DNA of 64,000 nt. It comes from Metallyticus violacea (lineage: Eukaryota; Arthropoda; Insecta; Mantodea; Metallyticidae). Positions within the stretch are counted from its first letter, which is position 1; each line of letters starts with the position of its first letter. The notes under the pieces are model-generated. The model was not told the origin of the DNA. It did not search any database and saw only the letters and a list, made by a program, of their open reading frames with translations. The translations under genes were made by a program, and so were the position numbers. The DNA is taken from assembly GCA_030762175.1 (NCBI GenBank), contig CM060843.1, positions 113,117,369-113,181,368 on the forward strand, in the 5' to 3' direction. Positions 11,272 through 23,800 of the stretch are shown piece after piece.

Positions 11272-13040
11272 TTACGAAACATATATCTTTGAGTTGTACT
11301 TTTTCTTATCTGTTGATATTTTTAAATTGTACCATTCAGATTAAAAAGCGCAGCTATTTCTCATGATTTTCGTGTTGCTTATTCATCTGTATAAAAAGAA
11401 TCAATTTCTCCAAAGAAGAAACAGGTTTAAATCATGACTAATGTTTCCAAACTTCTTCTAAATGGATTATTATAAATAACATTTACTGTAGTCATTTTTT
11501 TTTATTTTTCTCTCTCTATTTTTTGAGGTTGAAGAGTATATAATTACTTTATGTAGCTTTCGTTCATTTCAGCAAGGAAACATAAAATAGTTTATAATGT
11601 TACGCATGGTGTGTTAAATAATAATGAAATAATAATGCGCCTTTTTCTGTCTGGGTTTTAGAATATATAAAGAGATATTTATAAACGTCTAGAGAAACAA
11701 ATTTGTACAGACTATGTAACTACAGCTGAAATAAGCAGGTAATAATACAGATGAGGTCTACGGTGGGATATATAAACAAAAAGTAATATATTCCTAAAGT
11801 TTATAATACATTATGTCGGAAATATTATAAAATGATAATACAACATGGGCACATTAAAACCAGAAATTAACAAAAAAATTAATATAATATTGAACTCTTT
11901 GGTGTTAAAATCCATTAAAATTATTTCCCGTACACAAATCATGGCTGAGCTGTAGAGAGAGTAGGTGGTGGAACTATGAAGTATGGACTCTTTCGTTTTA
12001 TTTTATCACACGGTGCATATACACCGAACAATTAATTGAGAAATTGGTATATAAGTGACTGTAATTAATCAAGGAATTTCAGAAAGATCAGTGTTTGCAT
12101 TTGGAGTACCGGGTTAAAAATTATCAAATTTAAAAATACAGAAAAATGATGCGACGTGTACATAATATTGATGGATATTTTGTACATTTTCTTGCCAAGA
12201 AAGAGATTATTTCAATTTAGAGAAGAAAAAAATCAGATGTGTTTCTTCTACTCAATAATTGTATTTCTATTAAGTAGCAATTCTCTTATACATATACACA
12301 AAATTTTCAAAACAAAAATGTCAGCAATAGCAAGAGCTTTTGGGTCTGAGATAGCTGTGTTACCATGGTACTATAGCAGCAGCGTTAAGCTACTCAGAAT
12401 TCCTTCAGCTTCAACATTTAAAAGAAAGAAAAGCCATTAAATTCCCTCAATGAATATGTATTTTAAGATCGAGGAAAGCCATAGGAAATGTAACACAGAG
12501 GGCAAAGACATAAACCGTGATTGAGTGAAATATGTTAAATATAAAATACCCTTTGCAATCTTTCTATCGACCAGACACATCGTGTATGTGCTATTAGATA
12601 TTAGCTATTTTAGTGTAAAATGCTTCCAGTTACATTGTTTTCAGAGATATATTAAATATTCTTTATTTCATGATAAAGTTTTCTGAAAACACTTTTATTG
12701 GTGTTTCACGTGCAAATCTATAACACAAGGATATATTTGGCCTGCATCCGCAGCAAACACGGAGCAAAGCTCATCCCAATCACCTTTTATAAATCACAGG
12801 TGGACAATCAGTCGCAGTTTATTGTTACGAAAGCAAGTATTATGTTTGCTTTTGTGTTATAATCATTTTGCAGTTGAGGAATTGGTTTAACTTGGTTTTT
12901 TATTGTTTCAGACTATTGGTGCGTCATTGGTACAGCGTATTAGTGAAGTTAATTTTACTGCAGTGTATTGTATTAAAATGCTATCTCTGGAACATAGCAA
13001 AAAGTCCTATACGAATCTTTTCCATGCTGTAAAGTCATTT
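11271..13040. other. AT-rich spacer, nothing recognised
   Basis: Roughly 1.8 kb of low-GC sequence with only short chance reading frames (longest 94 codons at 12156-12440, no known domain, biased to AT-rich codons). No repeat family from this window matches it. Confidence 0.5.
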
Positions 13041-13347
13041 ATTTTTTTATTTTTTTTTTTTTGAGTAGTGTTTAACGGCCGTTTTTACCACTGAGGAACC
13101 ACAGGCGGTGGACACTGATGATACATGAAGTGAAATAATAAATTAGGAAAGATATTTTTTTTAAGGAAAGAAGCGTTCCAGGTCTAAGTTTCGGGTACCT
13201 CCCCGGCATTTGGCAGTTATGATGACTGAGGAAAACCTAAAAAAAAAAAAAAAAAACAGTCAGGGAGGACGGTCCTGGTGGGATTCGAACCTCAGACCTC
13301 CCGCGGACGAGTCCGAGCCTTAACGACCTCGGCCACCCGTAGCGGTA
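13041..13347 (-). mobile_element. SINE family A (tRNA-Ser-like head)
   Basis: Minus-strand copy. The tRNA-like head is at the right end, with a GGCCGAGG-type A box, GTTAAGGC and a GGTTCGAATCCC B box; the body follows, and the poly-A tail reads as poly-T at 13041-13062. The head resembles eukaryotic tRNA-Ser. An internal A run of about 18 bases lies at 13238-13256. No clear target-site duplication was seen. The same unit recurs six more times in the window. Confidence 0.85.
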
Positions 13348-14504
13348 TTTGAAAATACCAGGGCAGAAATTAAAGATTACGGAAGCAGAGTTTTTGCAAG
13401 CTAATGCAAAGTTCATAAAAAATGTCAGAAATGTATGACTGTAGACCACAACCAACAACTTCTGTGTACCCTTTATGAAATAAAACTATTATTGTGCGCA
13501 CAGTATTATTGATCAAAGCTGTGCGAGCAGAAATACAAGGGAACATATCCTTCCATCTAATGCCACCTAAACCGTCGCAAGTTCAGCTGCGGACCTAGGG
13601 CAAAAATGACTCTCGGAAAAAGGATTATTCCATAAAGGAAACTACCGTTTACCCCTTTCATACCAGTTTTTCTGTTTACTATGTGTACAATCGGTGACAT
13701 TATCCCAGGTGACATTAGCCTTGTTGCTGAAGCAAGCATATGTTATACTGCACTAAGCCGAAACTTGAAATTTACAAACATAATCCCATTAAGTACTAGA
13801 AATACCAATACCTTACTTAATTTATATCCATAATAACAATAAGCATTACATTCGGAATTGACTGCTGTGTGCTGGTAGTACTTTACATCTATAAACCATT
13901 TTTTAGCATTCATATTCATGTGTGTTCCAGTAGTTTAAGTTTTTAAAGTCCTGTGGCAGTTTTAAAACTCTGATAAAACTGGTAACCGATCGATCCCATG
14001 GCGTGAGACGCTAGTTCTAGGCCACGCCTTTCTGTTTGGAGCTGTTAACTAAGAAGTGAGGGTCTCAGGTGCAGTTCCTGACAACGCCGATGGATTTTCT
14101 GCTAGATAAATGCCAAGCCCTTCAGCAGCATGTGGCTACAGTGTTTGCATTCCACTTGCGTATTTACATATGCATGCTACAGTTGGAAAATGGTGTAGAA
14201 AGGGAAGACCTGAACAACATGGGATATGAACGGTCAGGAAATAAAAAGTGGACCAAAAGGAAGGAGCTTCTATTTATTGTCAATGTATAACAACATAAAT
14301 GAAGGAGTGTTATCATTAAGCATAGGGAATGGGATGAGCCAAATATCAAATCAAGTGCGCATGAACCTACTATACCTTTTGTTTTGAACTCTGAACATGC
14401 GGGGACTTGGAATGTAAAGAAGCAGGTGCCACCGAGTATAGTCTACGAAACAGAGCATAGGCGTACTTACCGTACAAAGTGTATCCTTCTTTGCAATGAA
14501 CTAT

Positions 14505-14765
14505 GATTTATTTATTTTATTTATTTAAGAACCCTGATCATTAGCGTCCCATTCAATTCAGCGCGTTAAACAGGTGATAAATTTTCTCAAAGGCCTCTTC
14601 TTTAAGGCTTGAGGTTCTTTCACGTGCCGTAAATCTACGACAGGGAACCACTGCTTTACTTCCCTTTCGAAGGAAGTCATACTTAGGATTGATATGCCCG
14701 AAAAAAAAATCTATCGTTCTTAGCCGGGATTGAAACCGCGATCTTGGGTTTAGAGGGGCAGGAGA
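14505..14765 (-). mobile_element. SINE family B copy, 5' head truncated
   Basis: Minus-strand copy carrying the family B body: the GGGCGTAAAAATCC-type block, a block with CCTTCGGAAGGGAAGTAAAG, and the terminal GATGTTAAAG block. The tail reads as (ATTT)n at the left end. The tRNA-like head is damaged around 14730-14765. The 73-codon minus-strand frame here is part of the SINE, not a gene. Confidence 0.75.
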
Positions 14766-15383
14766 AGAGGACAATCACAAAGAACAATAGTGTCAGAATG
14801 GGTATGAACAAAAAGGAAATTGCAGAAAAAGATGTTGAAGAAAGAAATTTGTGGAATTAAAATTACTTTGGGTAGAAGGAAAAGTACTGACTAGAAATTC
14901 CTTTAAAAATATATGTATCCCTATAACACAGTTGTGCTCCTAGAAAGCAATTCTCCTCTAATCAATTTGATTTCAAGTTAAAGGCATAAATATAACAAGA
15001 TGAACGGCAGAAGCTTCATATAACGGTTATTTGTATTTTAGGTAATTAAATCGTTAATTAATTTACTGTTGTCGACAAACGACGGAGTGCTGAATCAATG
15101 ATTAATCAGTACAAAAAGTGTTCGTAGTGTAAAATAACTACTTGGATTCATGTATCTAGAAAACAGCTGAGAAAATATGATACTAATTATATTATACCAG
15201 TATATTACACACTTTCTTTTATTGTGTTTGTTTCAATGAGGCGTGTGCTGCCTGTGCTGCCTGGTTAGACTTGGCAATGAAACGGAAGGAAGGAAGAATT
15301 TTTTTTCAGTGACATTTGCCCTTGTATTCTTAGGCGGGGGTGTAGATAAGCTACAAGTATATAAGGGCTAAGCTTACTAAAAC

Positions 15384-15600
15384 TTGTATCATTCCATTCC
15401 ACGAAGTATGTGGAAATGTGGCATAGTTGATGCAGTAGGCAAATCGGACGAACCCGTGAAACATTGTATTCGCCGATACCAAAAAAAGGGAGAAGAAGGG
15501 CTAAAAGCCAAACCCAAGTTCGGTGCTCCCCAGAAGATAAACAGCGAGGAGAGCGATATGATTTTGGAGTCAAATAAAATACAAACAAAATTTACCAGCA
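15384..15600 (+). pseudogene. Possible transposase N-terminal DNA-binding fragment
   Basis: An open frame encodes a basic helix-turn-helix-like stretch: a CIRRY segment, KKGEEGLKAK, then KFGAPQKINSEE. This layout (helix, Gly-Leu turn, G-x-P linker) is seen in the N-terminal domains of IS630/Tc1/mariner-superfamily transposases. It is open for only about 70 codons, has no catalytic region, and stops being homologous where a family B SINE begins at about 15609. The identification rests on motif shape alone; it could be chance. Confidence 0.35.
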
Positions 15601-15608
15601 AATACGTG

Positions 15609-15888
15609 GTTTTTTATTTTTATTTATTTGGTTTCTTTATGGACTCTCTTTAACATCTCAGGATATCAATGTTCTATTCAATTTAGGGAGCAAAATGGCT
15701 GATAATTTTTTTCTCAGAGGCCTTTTCTTTCTTTGAATGTACCGTAAATTTGCGACACGAGACCCATGACTGTACTTCCTTTCCATTCCTCACGATTATT
15801 AGCCCGAAAAAATATCGGCCCTGGTCGGGATTGAACGCGATCTTCGTTTTACGAGCAAAGTATGGTTACTATTAAATCACCAGATGTG
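15609..15888 (-). mobile_element. SINE family B copy
   Basis: Minus-strand, near full length but diverged: an (ATTT)n-like tail at the left, the GATGTTAAAG-type end block, the GTAAATTTACGG-like block and the tRNA-like head at the right with a degraded B box. It abuts the transposase-like fragment on its left. Confidence 0.75.
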
Positions 15889-15933
15889 ATGCCATCTTTG
15901 AAGCGGTTTCGTCGATTGATTAATAATCACTTC

Positions 15934-15970
15934 GTTGTTGTTGTCTTCATGACAACATGACAACAACAAC
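15934..15970. repeat. Short inverted repeat
   Basis: A 12-bp arm GTTGTTGTTGTC at 15934-15945 is perfectly complementary to 15959-15970. A nested alternative hairpin with six-bp arms occupies 15940-15956. The trinucleotide composition makes chance formation plausible. Confidence 0.7.
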
Positions 15971-16099
15971 ATCTCAGGGTTTTTCTGCTATTTTGTGACT
16001 CGTGCTCAACAGGAGTGGGATGGGATATCGACCGTGTAAATTGTTGCGATGAGTAGATCTGAATATGTATGTTAATGTATTATTTATAAGATCTTTCGC

Positions 16100-16766
16100 G
16101 TTCTCTGGTGTTCTGCGTACGATGGACCTTAGCTACGTCGAATATAAATTTAACTGACGCGACTTCCAAGGAGATGAAATTATGTATCTGAACTGAACTG
16201 CTAAACTGGTGCCCTAGCAGAACAAACTTAAACTGGGTCTTGCGGCGTTTAGAGCTTAGAACTGAGTGTGTCTAGCCGCGTTTAAAACCCACAAATGAGT
16301 GGCTCAGCCGAATATAGAGCTTCAAGAGCTTCGTCGGTCGAATGAAGACTTAACAATATACTGAGTGACCCAGCCGAGCAAACTCTTCCTTATATACTTT
16401 ATTCAAATTAACTAAAATGGGCTTCTTAAGTCGCGGGGTTACACAAGCACCCCTTGCTTTAAAAATTCAAAATATGCATTGATTGTTCAAATTTACCTGC
16501 AAATGTATGCAACCGCTACTATTTGAAAGCTTAAAACATTTGTTTACATTTGTTAGTTTAAAGTTAACTGTACAACCGACTAGCGGGGTCATTCCCCAAA
16601 TGTATTCAATAGGCCTTGGCTGTATTAATCCTCCGTCGGCGAGGATTAATAGATTCTTTTAAAAAGTGGCATAACACTTGCCCCCTCGGGTGTACTATTC
16701 CCATTATATAGCGGTTTATGGCCGCCTCAGCGTTCCGGGCTCCCGTAAGCAGCTACACCAGAGAAC
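16100..16766. mobile_element. Putative non-autonomous DNA transposon with terminal inverted repeats
   Basis: The ends are inverted repeats: GTTCTCTGGTGT at 16100-16111 and its exact complement at 16755-16766. Similarity continues inward (CTGCGTACG versus CTGCTTACG) after a one-base gap. The 667-bp interior has no transposase frame. It holds several diverged copies of a roughly 45-bp unit near the left end (CTGAGTG...AGCCG...TTTAGAGCTT pattern, about 16225-16395) and a perfect 11-bp hairpin at 16623-16651. Subterminal short repeats and hairpins are common in MITE-like elements. No target-site duplication could be read, so the exact ends and superfamily are uncertain. A solo-LTR reading was considered and is less consistent. 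Confidence 0.5.
16623..16651. repeat. Perfect 11-bp hairpin inside the inverted-repeat element
   Basis: TATTAATCCTC at 16623-16633 pairs exactly with 16641-16651 across a 7-base GC-rich loop. Confidence 0.8.
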
Positions 16767-18216
16767 TTTCCCTTCTAATGACATACAATTCATACATTAA
16801 AGTTAAACTTTATGACTCGTATAGGTATACGTAATATTTATATTATTAATTACAATGTTAACAAAATGTGACGATTAGGCTTGCAGAATATATATTATAT
16901 TTATATTTTAGTGCGGCTGGGCCTTATGAACCATTACAAGACGTAGCCTAAACCTCGCAGAGAGATCGCAGCAAGGTTCAAATATTCCTCTTGCTTCTGG
17001 TGTTTACCATCGTGGACTGCAGTTCGCGTAGATACTTAATTCGTCCATTGTGTACCAACTGTGACAATCTAACCTTTGTTTACCAACCTGCTTGTACTTG
17101 CAGAGGGGCGATTTGCTTCACTGACGTCAAATATACCTCGATAGTCAACAGCCTTGCTTTAACCTTGAGTTATCACTACTAGAATTTTTTTTTTTCGCTT
17201 TATTCGTTTTGGCGTTCTAACTTAAACCACGTTTATCGATTTTCATTGTTTATTCTACAGGCATAGTTAAATAGATCTCCGGAGTTTCAAATCATCACCA
17301 TCTGAATAACAACCTTTTCTTTTTGCACTTATAGAGCAACATGTAGCTTTACTTATATTGTTTTTAATGAATCTAGTTTAATACGTTGTTCATTCGATGG
17401 TAATAGGTGAAAATGTTAGCCACAGAAGATTTGTTTGTTTATTTACGGACGCTCTTCAACATCATATACAGAAGATTAGAAGCTATTTTGTTTGCTGGTA
17501 TTCCAGCTACTAAGTCCATTCCATAATCACAGTTAACGTCGCTTTTCGAGCAAATAGGGGAAGGATCCAACGGCAGATAAATTTATCCGTTCATGGTAAG
17601 CGCGATTTACAGATTCTGTTTGTCTGTGCTGTATGAAAACAACCGTGCGCCCGTCATTTACGTCGTGCGACAATGTTCCCAATGCAACGGAGCTCTAAAA
17701 AATAAAAGCTTGCATAGCTTCTATGTATTTTGTTGTGATAGCTTCATTAACGTGTATGCAGTTACATTATAAAACTGTGCAGATCTTTTTGACTAACTTT
17801 GTATTAGTTCTAGCGCGTGTAGTTTAAAAGGATTATTATTGGGTATCAGCAAAGTGTAACACAGCATTAGTATTCCTGTATACAAAAAGATGTGACTGTA
17901 TCTAAGGTAAAACTGTAGAACATTCTGTGTCCTAAGCACAAGCGCATTAGCCTTCTTCCTCTTCTATACTAATAACACTCCAATATCTGTAGTCTTCATT
18001 TAGTTTTTAGTTATTATCTTTCAAAGTTTCTCGCCAGGAAGGTGTGTAAATTGCAATGCTTTCTTTCCTAATGTTTCAAAACACTGTGTATATATTTAAA
18101 ATATTTCAGAACATTTTTGTCTATGGTAACATATTCGTTACGTAAAAACGGAGATACATATGTGCTGTTTGTGACTAGGCATTGGAGCCCCTGCTTCTTT
18201 AGGCACCAGCTTTGAT

Positions 18217-18273
<57 letters not shown>

Positions 18274-18655
18274 CTGAGATTACTAAAATTCCTAATTATT
18301 CAATTTCCATTATTTTAACGCTGCATTATACTAACTTTTCATTTGTACTCGTCATTTACAATCTAGTCTAACAACACGTTCTACGTTAGCTTTTCGAAAG
18401 TTAACAATATACAGGAATTTCGAAAGTCACTGTGCACGGATGTAGATTACGTTGAAAGTTCGAACCAAAGTTAGGTTTTTTCCTACATAGAATGTTAGCA
18501 CAAATTCGTATAATTGATTTTTTCACAGATGCGTGATTGTTTTTTAATTCGTTCCATTGTTGCATGACATTTAACTGTTTAGTTCAATTATCAGTTGATA
18601 AAAACTATGGGAAGCGATATGCGTAGTTTTTAGATGTTCAGTTTAGTTTTAAATT
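16767..18655. other. Spacer, nothing recognised except an (AT)n tract
   Basis: No supported gene. The frame at 16991-17182 (63 codons) lacks a domain or plausible gene context. Contains the (AT)n tract described separately. Confidence 0.5.
18220..18270. repeat. (AT)n dinucleotide tract
   Basis: About 25 uninterrupted AT units. The minus-strand Ile-Tyr frame over it is a repeat artefact. Confidence 0.95.
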
Positions 18656-19600
18656 ATGGTGCTTTCAATTGGGGAACATATTTTTCTTGTTGAGCACACC
18701 TTTCAACAAGGTGATTTTTTTTTTTTTTTTTTGAGTATGTTTAACTCCAGTTTTTACTACTGAAGCACCACAGGCGATGGACACTGTTGGTATATGAGAT
18801 GAAATGATAAATTGGGAAAGGAGTATTTTTTTTCAAGGAAGGAAGCCTTCCAGGTCTAAGTTTTAGAGTCCGCCCCAGCATTTGCCATTTATGAAGACTG
18901 GGGAAAACCTGGAAAATATCGGTCAGGCAGGGCGATCCTGGTAGGAATAGAACCCCAAACCTCACGCTCACGAGTCCCGTCCCTAACGACCTCGGCCACC
19001 CGTGGGGGCTCGGTAAGGTGATAAATACACAGAATTAGTGCAGGAGGATTTGCTGAAAATTTCCAGAAACAGCTGTACTTCATCGTAATGCATTTCGTGG
19101 ACTTGTTGAGAAATTTCTAGAGACGGTGTTAAATGCCGAACGAACTGGGAGACCACCTAAACTAAACGAAGAGAAGTTTTTTAAAATTTCTGACTATGAG
19201 GTGGAGGTCATTAAGTTCGCACAAGAAAAAAGATATCGGGCTTGCAACCGCAAGTGCTTAGGAAAACATTGAAATTGTTCCGGTATAAAGTTACAGCAGT
19301 GCAAGAATTGAAAAATGGCGCATTATGAAGAGCAAAACCGTTACTGCGAATGATATTGAAGAAGACGATGCCTGGTTCCACCTCTCTGGTTATGTTAACA
19401 CATCTGAAAAAAGGTGTTTTCCAATAAAATTAAGCGGTTTCAAGTTTGTATATCCGCCCGTGGACGACATTTATAACATATTATCTAACTGCACAGTGAC
19501 TTCCCGAGCATCCGGTATTACAGAAACCGATAACCAATATGCTCACAGTGATTTAAAAATGTTGACTTTTGCATATGAACATTTATGGCATCTTTAATTG
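18656..19600 (+). pseudogene. Tc1/mariner-superfamily transposase relic split by a SINE
   Basis: The frame starts at ATG 18656 (MVLSIGEHIFLVEHTFQQG), is interrupted after 18715 by a SINE, and resumes in frame at about 19022 (KYTELVQ...). After a frameshift it continues with a VLNAERTGRPPKLNEEK segment, the typical linker after the HTH domain. Farther on, 19325-19430 encodes DDAWFHLSGYVN, matching the first catalytic-Asp region of the arthropod transposases that read D-x-AWFHLSG. The C-terminal catalytic part is not recognisable, and multiple frameshifts and stops exist. This was once a DDE transposase cutting and pasting its own element; it is now dead. Homology is from motif recognition, not a search. 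Confidence 0.75.
18716..19014 (-). mobile_element. SINE family A inserted in the transposase relic
   Basis: Minus-strand copy with its tail as poly-T (from about 18716) and its tRNA-Ser-like head ending near 19006. It is flanked by the 8-bp direct repeat AAGGTGAT (18708-18715 and 19015-19022). Removing the SINE and one repeat restores the transposase frame across the junction, so this is an insertion with a readable target-site duplication. Confidence 0.88.
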
Positions 19601-22600
19601 TGCTTAATGTATATCACCCATAGAAAGACAACATAATCACTTTTCAATAAGATTCTAACACTGTTTACGAAATCATACAGCGTTAAGATAGTGCCAGTGG
19701 AAATAAGAGAGCGTCCAAATAACGCTGTGAACTTTATTCACTACATTCATTTCTCAAATACTTAGGGTCATCAATCAGATGAGTGCAGACTGTTAGTATC
19801 TGATGTCAGAAAAATGAATGCCCTGTAAATTGCTAATATTTTTCATTTCTCTTGTGATAGTTTTGCATATTTCTGAAGTTTCGGATATTTTCGGATGAAT
19901 AGTATGATTACACCAATAAATATTTTATTTTCTCAATTATTAAATTATAACTTTTATTTAGCCTTTATATAATAATAATAATAATAATAATAAATAACGT
20001 TTATAATTCTTATTAAATGTGCATTCCTTTTCTTGTGCTACCCTAGAAATTTTAAAGCCCTCATTATTTTGAAAGCAATGTATTTACAATCTCTTCTGTC
20101 CAAAGTTGACTTAGATGCGCATTCTTGAATGACTATAAATATGTTCTATCGACTTGCCGATATTTGAGGGAAATATTACATAATACTTTCAATGAAGAAT
20201 GTCAAAATCCTTCTTGCAACCTCGAGCAATGTCTTTGCTTGCTTACTTGTTGCCAGCTATTTGCATCACAGAGATGTTACTGATCACAAAAAACGAAACC
20301 ATTGTTGCTCATTCACAGTGCAATTAGATAGTGAAGCGACCTGGTTTTACGAGCTATTGTGCAGGCGCATACAGTTCGCTTGTTACGTTCCTCTATCGAC
20401 TATAATAAGGAAAATGGACATTATGAAGTCAAATTTAATAGAACTATTTGAGACTATTTTCTTTACGTTTTAGCTTTATTACAACATTAATCGCTGTGTA
20501 TATGTGATTTAAGCTGTGATTTCTTTTTAAGCATTACTTTGCAAAGTGTCAAAAACAAAATAGGTCAGTTTTACTTAAGAAGAATCAAATAGGGAATTAA
20601 AATATACACAAGGACACGCGGAGTAAGATCTCTTAATTAATTTGTTGAATATTTACGTATAAAAACGCAAAAAGACAAATATAAATAATGTCGTGTCACC
20701 CAGACATGAATAACTACTTATTTAAAATATAATCAAAGTAAATTTAGATATTAGGGGAAGTTTATGGCCAATGTTGATTACATTTTACATTTCCATCCCT
20801 GTTCTCATCCACTCCACTTTGGAATTTCAAATAGAACCCCCCCCCCCTGTCTTTTGATTTTGAAATGCAAAGTATATTAATATTATTATGTATTTTGGTT
20901 TTATAGTTTCTGGCAATTTTATTGTTACTATTATTATTTACATTTGTAGAATACGATTACAAAAAACTATTCAGCATTTTTCAGCATTTAATGTTGGTAA
21001 TAAATTGTCTGAAAAATGGCATTTACCCAAAAGAAAGAACAAAATGTAAATGCATAAGTCAGTAACTACGAAATAAGCTGAATTATATATATATATTAAG
21101 AATTATAATATTACCCAAAATAAGTTTCCTTTTCATCCTATAACAACTGACCTCTTTTATTCTGTCTAAATTCAAGCAATCACAACAATGCAAGTTGTCA
21201 AGCGATGATAGAAAACAAAAGATTGAACAACTATTGAATCACCTTTAAAATTACATAAGGGGTGCCATTTGAAGTGTAAAACTTGGGATGGTTGAGTATG
21301 AGAGATTGAAAACAAAAATACAATCAACATTGCTTTAAACTTTTACCTCAGTATCTAAATTGACAAGTTTTTGTGTAAATTCATTCTGAGCTATACAAAC
21401 ACAGAATAAAAATATTGAAAATTTAAATATCTCTAAGGTAAATATAACATTTCAAATATTATTTACAAAAAAATAATAATGGTTTCATCTGCTGTACAAA
21501 CTGCTATCCGCAAATTCTTGTTTGTTGAGATCTTTGATCGGTATTTACAGAGCAGCACACTGATAACAGGTTGAATATTGTGGACATCACTGAATAAGCA
21601 ACTACAACTATGCATGGTGAAGTCCATTTATGTTCATATGCTTAAATAGTCGTCACCCGTAAATAATGAAATGTGACAGGTCTTCTGACCGCAATATGGA
21701 GCGCTGGAAAATGGGATAGGACATATATGGGAATAACAAGCGCACGCAGTGACAGAAATACAATACAGATAGTTGTAGCTCACCTCCTACCAACCGAAAA
21801 TCGCCACCTTCTTTCCTTTCATTATCTATGTACATTCTTCATCTTCTGTAACGATAGGCATGCTCGCAACTACATCCAACCTATAGTTTCACTTATCTAT
21901 CTTCTAGATATCTATAGAACAGCCAAAGCGATCAACTGTGACATAAATTACAGTCACTACTAAAATACAGAGTTTTGTTCTTGATTTGCGTCCCCAGCTG
22001 GACGCTAGCCACGCGGAGCTCTGGTTACGCCAGTCTCCGGCTCGTCTATGGGCAAGTTTCCCTCGCATTTTTGCTCGTCAGCTTTGCTCAGTAACAACCA
22101 ATATTAGTTTAATTTCCTAATGAGCACTAGCCTGTGTTATAGGAGGTTTTCGAAACAATGTTCGTCTGTAGTTACACATTTCTGATATCGTTTAATTAAA
22201 ATTGCTTTCATTTACAGAGTTTTACTTCCATAGCTCCCCCAATTTCTGTTCTAATATTTATTTTTTAAGTTCTGATTCATTATGGTGGTTATTCTTGTAT
22301 ATTTTATACATTTTCTGTTCTAATTGCAACGTTGCAATAAAGTTTATTTACTTATACACATAAATTTATAACTTTGACACATAAATCGCCTGTAATTACA
22401 AAAGACTCTTAACCACAAACTGAGCTATAATAAGACAAAGACAGAAGCAATGCTTGCTCTCGTGACTGTCTAGGTGAAGTGGTTTTAATGGTTGATGTGT
22501 CGACAATGTTGACGTAATTGCTTATCCGACGGTCCCACTTCATGCCCCGGGTCTTTCAGGGGCCCGAAGTCACCTTTTGTGCCCTCGTAGTCACGGTAGA

Positions 22601-22654
22601 ATGGAGATGAAAGGAAAAGTTCAGATCCATGAGAGTACTTCGTTAACGCCTAGA
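19601..22654. other. AT-rich spacer, nothing recognised
   Basis: Contains a short AAT tract (about 19970-19993), a C run at 20838-20848, a short TA tract near 21086-21096, and only chance reading frames (up to 96 codons, without domains). Confidence 0.5.
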
Positions 22655-23290
22655 AGTGTTTATTCAAACGATAATTTGTTATCGGCCACCTGGTTCGTTA
22701 CCTCTATGACTTTAACACCACGAGCTACATACGCTGCCTGAAATTGCATCTACCTCCCTAAAACTATACTCTATGTCTCTCATCTTTCACTTGCCTACAC
22801 TGCTGACTTGAAGTGTAGAAAATGCGTAAACCCATGGTCCGGACTGTATCTGGAAATGCCTTGTGGAAAAGTACTCTACTGTAGCTGGGACTGCGTCGTC
22901 TTTCACTTATATGCGAATTTCAAAGTGTTCCGCGTGTTCGGGAGAGCTCACGGAGCTCACACAATAGCACCCACGGATCACTTAGCCTTCAAAATATCCA
23001 AATGTTATTGGTGAGCTCTTGTGCTCCCAAACGCGTTCACTTTAAATTCATCAACTCTTTGGGGAGTCCATAATCATTCGATGTAATGACGTCATCGCCA
23101 ACACCTGTTCCTTTTCTATTTTTAATGAATATTCGAGTATCTCCAGCAACTAAGGATGCAACATATTGTTCGGCTCATGCCGGCCCCTGTATGCACTTAG
23201 CTTTGTCACAATAGAGAGACTTATTGCTCGAGCCATTGTCAATAAGTGAGAGCACAAAAGATTACAATAGGCAGTCTTTCCCTCACGTCA
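22655..23290. repeat. Unclassified interspersed repeat, copy 1
   Basis: About 0.6 kb clearly related to 63285-63890 in the same orientation. Shared landmarks are CTCTATGACTTTAA (22703 / 63337), the identical 13-mer GCTCCCAAACGCG (23023 / 63623), a CACCTGTTCC block (23101 / 63710), and a GCAYTTAGCTTTGT block (about 23193 / 63799). Spacing differs by small indels. No terminal inverted repeat, poly-A tail or transposase motif was found, so the class is unknown. The 68-codon frame at 22808-23014 is not conserved in the other copy. Confidence 0.75.
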
Positions 23291-23800
23291 TGAAGTTGTT
23301 GGAAGAAGACGTGAGACGGTAATTTCCTTTCGGCATACAGACACCTTGCAGCACAAGTTTCCCTATATGTATGTGGCTGCCAACTCCAGGAACGTGAGGT
23401 CTGTCATTAGAAGCTACCACAAAGAAAAAGAAAGTAGTATTGTACCTAAATGCTGTAGAGTAAACATTAACTGACTCTTCAGAATTACTGGAAACGCGCA
23501 TTCAACATGGCACGTTGATGAAGGCGTACTTTTATTTGTAGTGCTATCGTGCATTGTTTTGCAAAACAAAAAAATCATCATCTTCAAAGTGAAGCAAGCT
23601 GATCACAACACAAAACCGTTGTAATCACAAATGAAGGAGAATGAGCAATCCCGTACTTTTAAACAATGCATCTTACTGGTGGTTCTAGCAAGAAATGGGG
23701 GAACTACATTTTTTGCACATAATTTTTTTTTCCTTTGAACTCCCCTATCAGCCTCAACAGTTGTAAAGTATCTTTTGAAACATTAGTGTATTTGTGAATA

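Noticed and set aside
16100..16766. Solo LTR reading (TGT...ACA inside the inverted repeats, TATA-like sequence near 16714)
   Set aside because: Flanks of the TGT/ACA ends are inverted, not direct, repeats, so no LTR target-site duplication; the longer inverted ends favour a DNA element.
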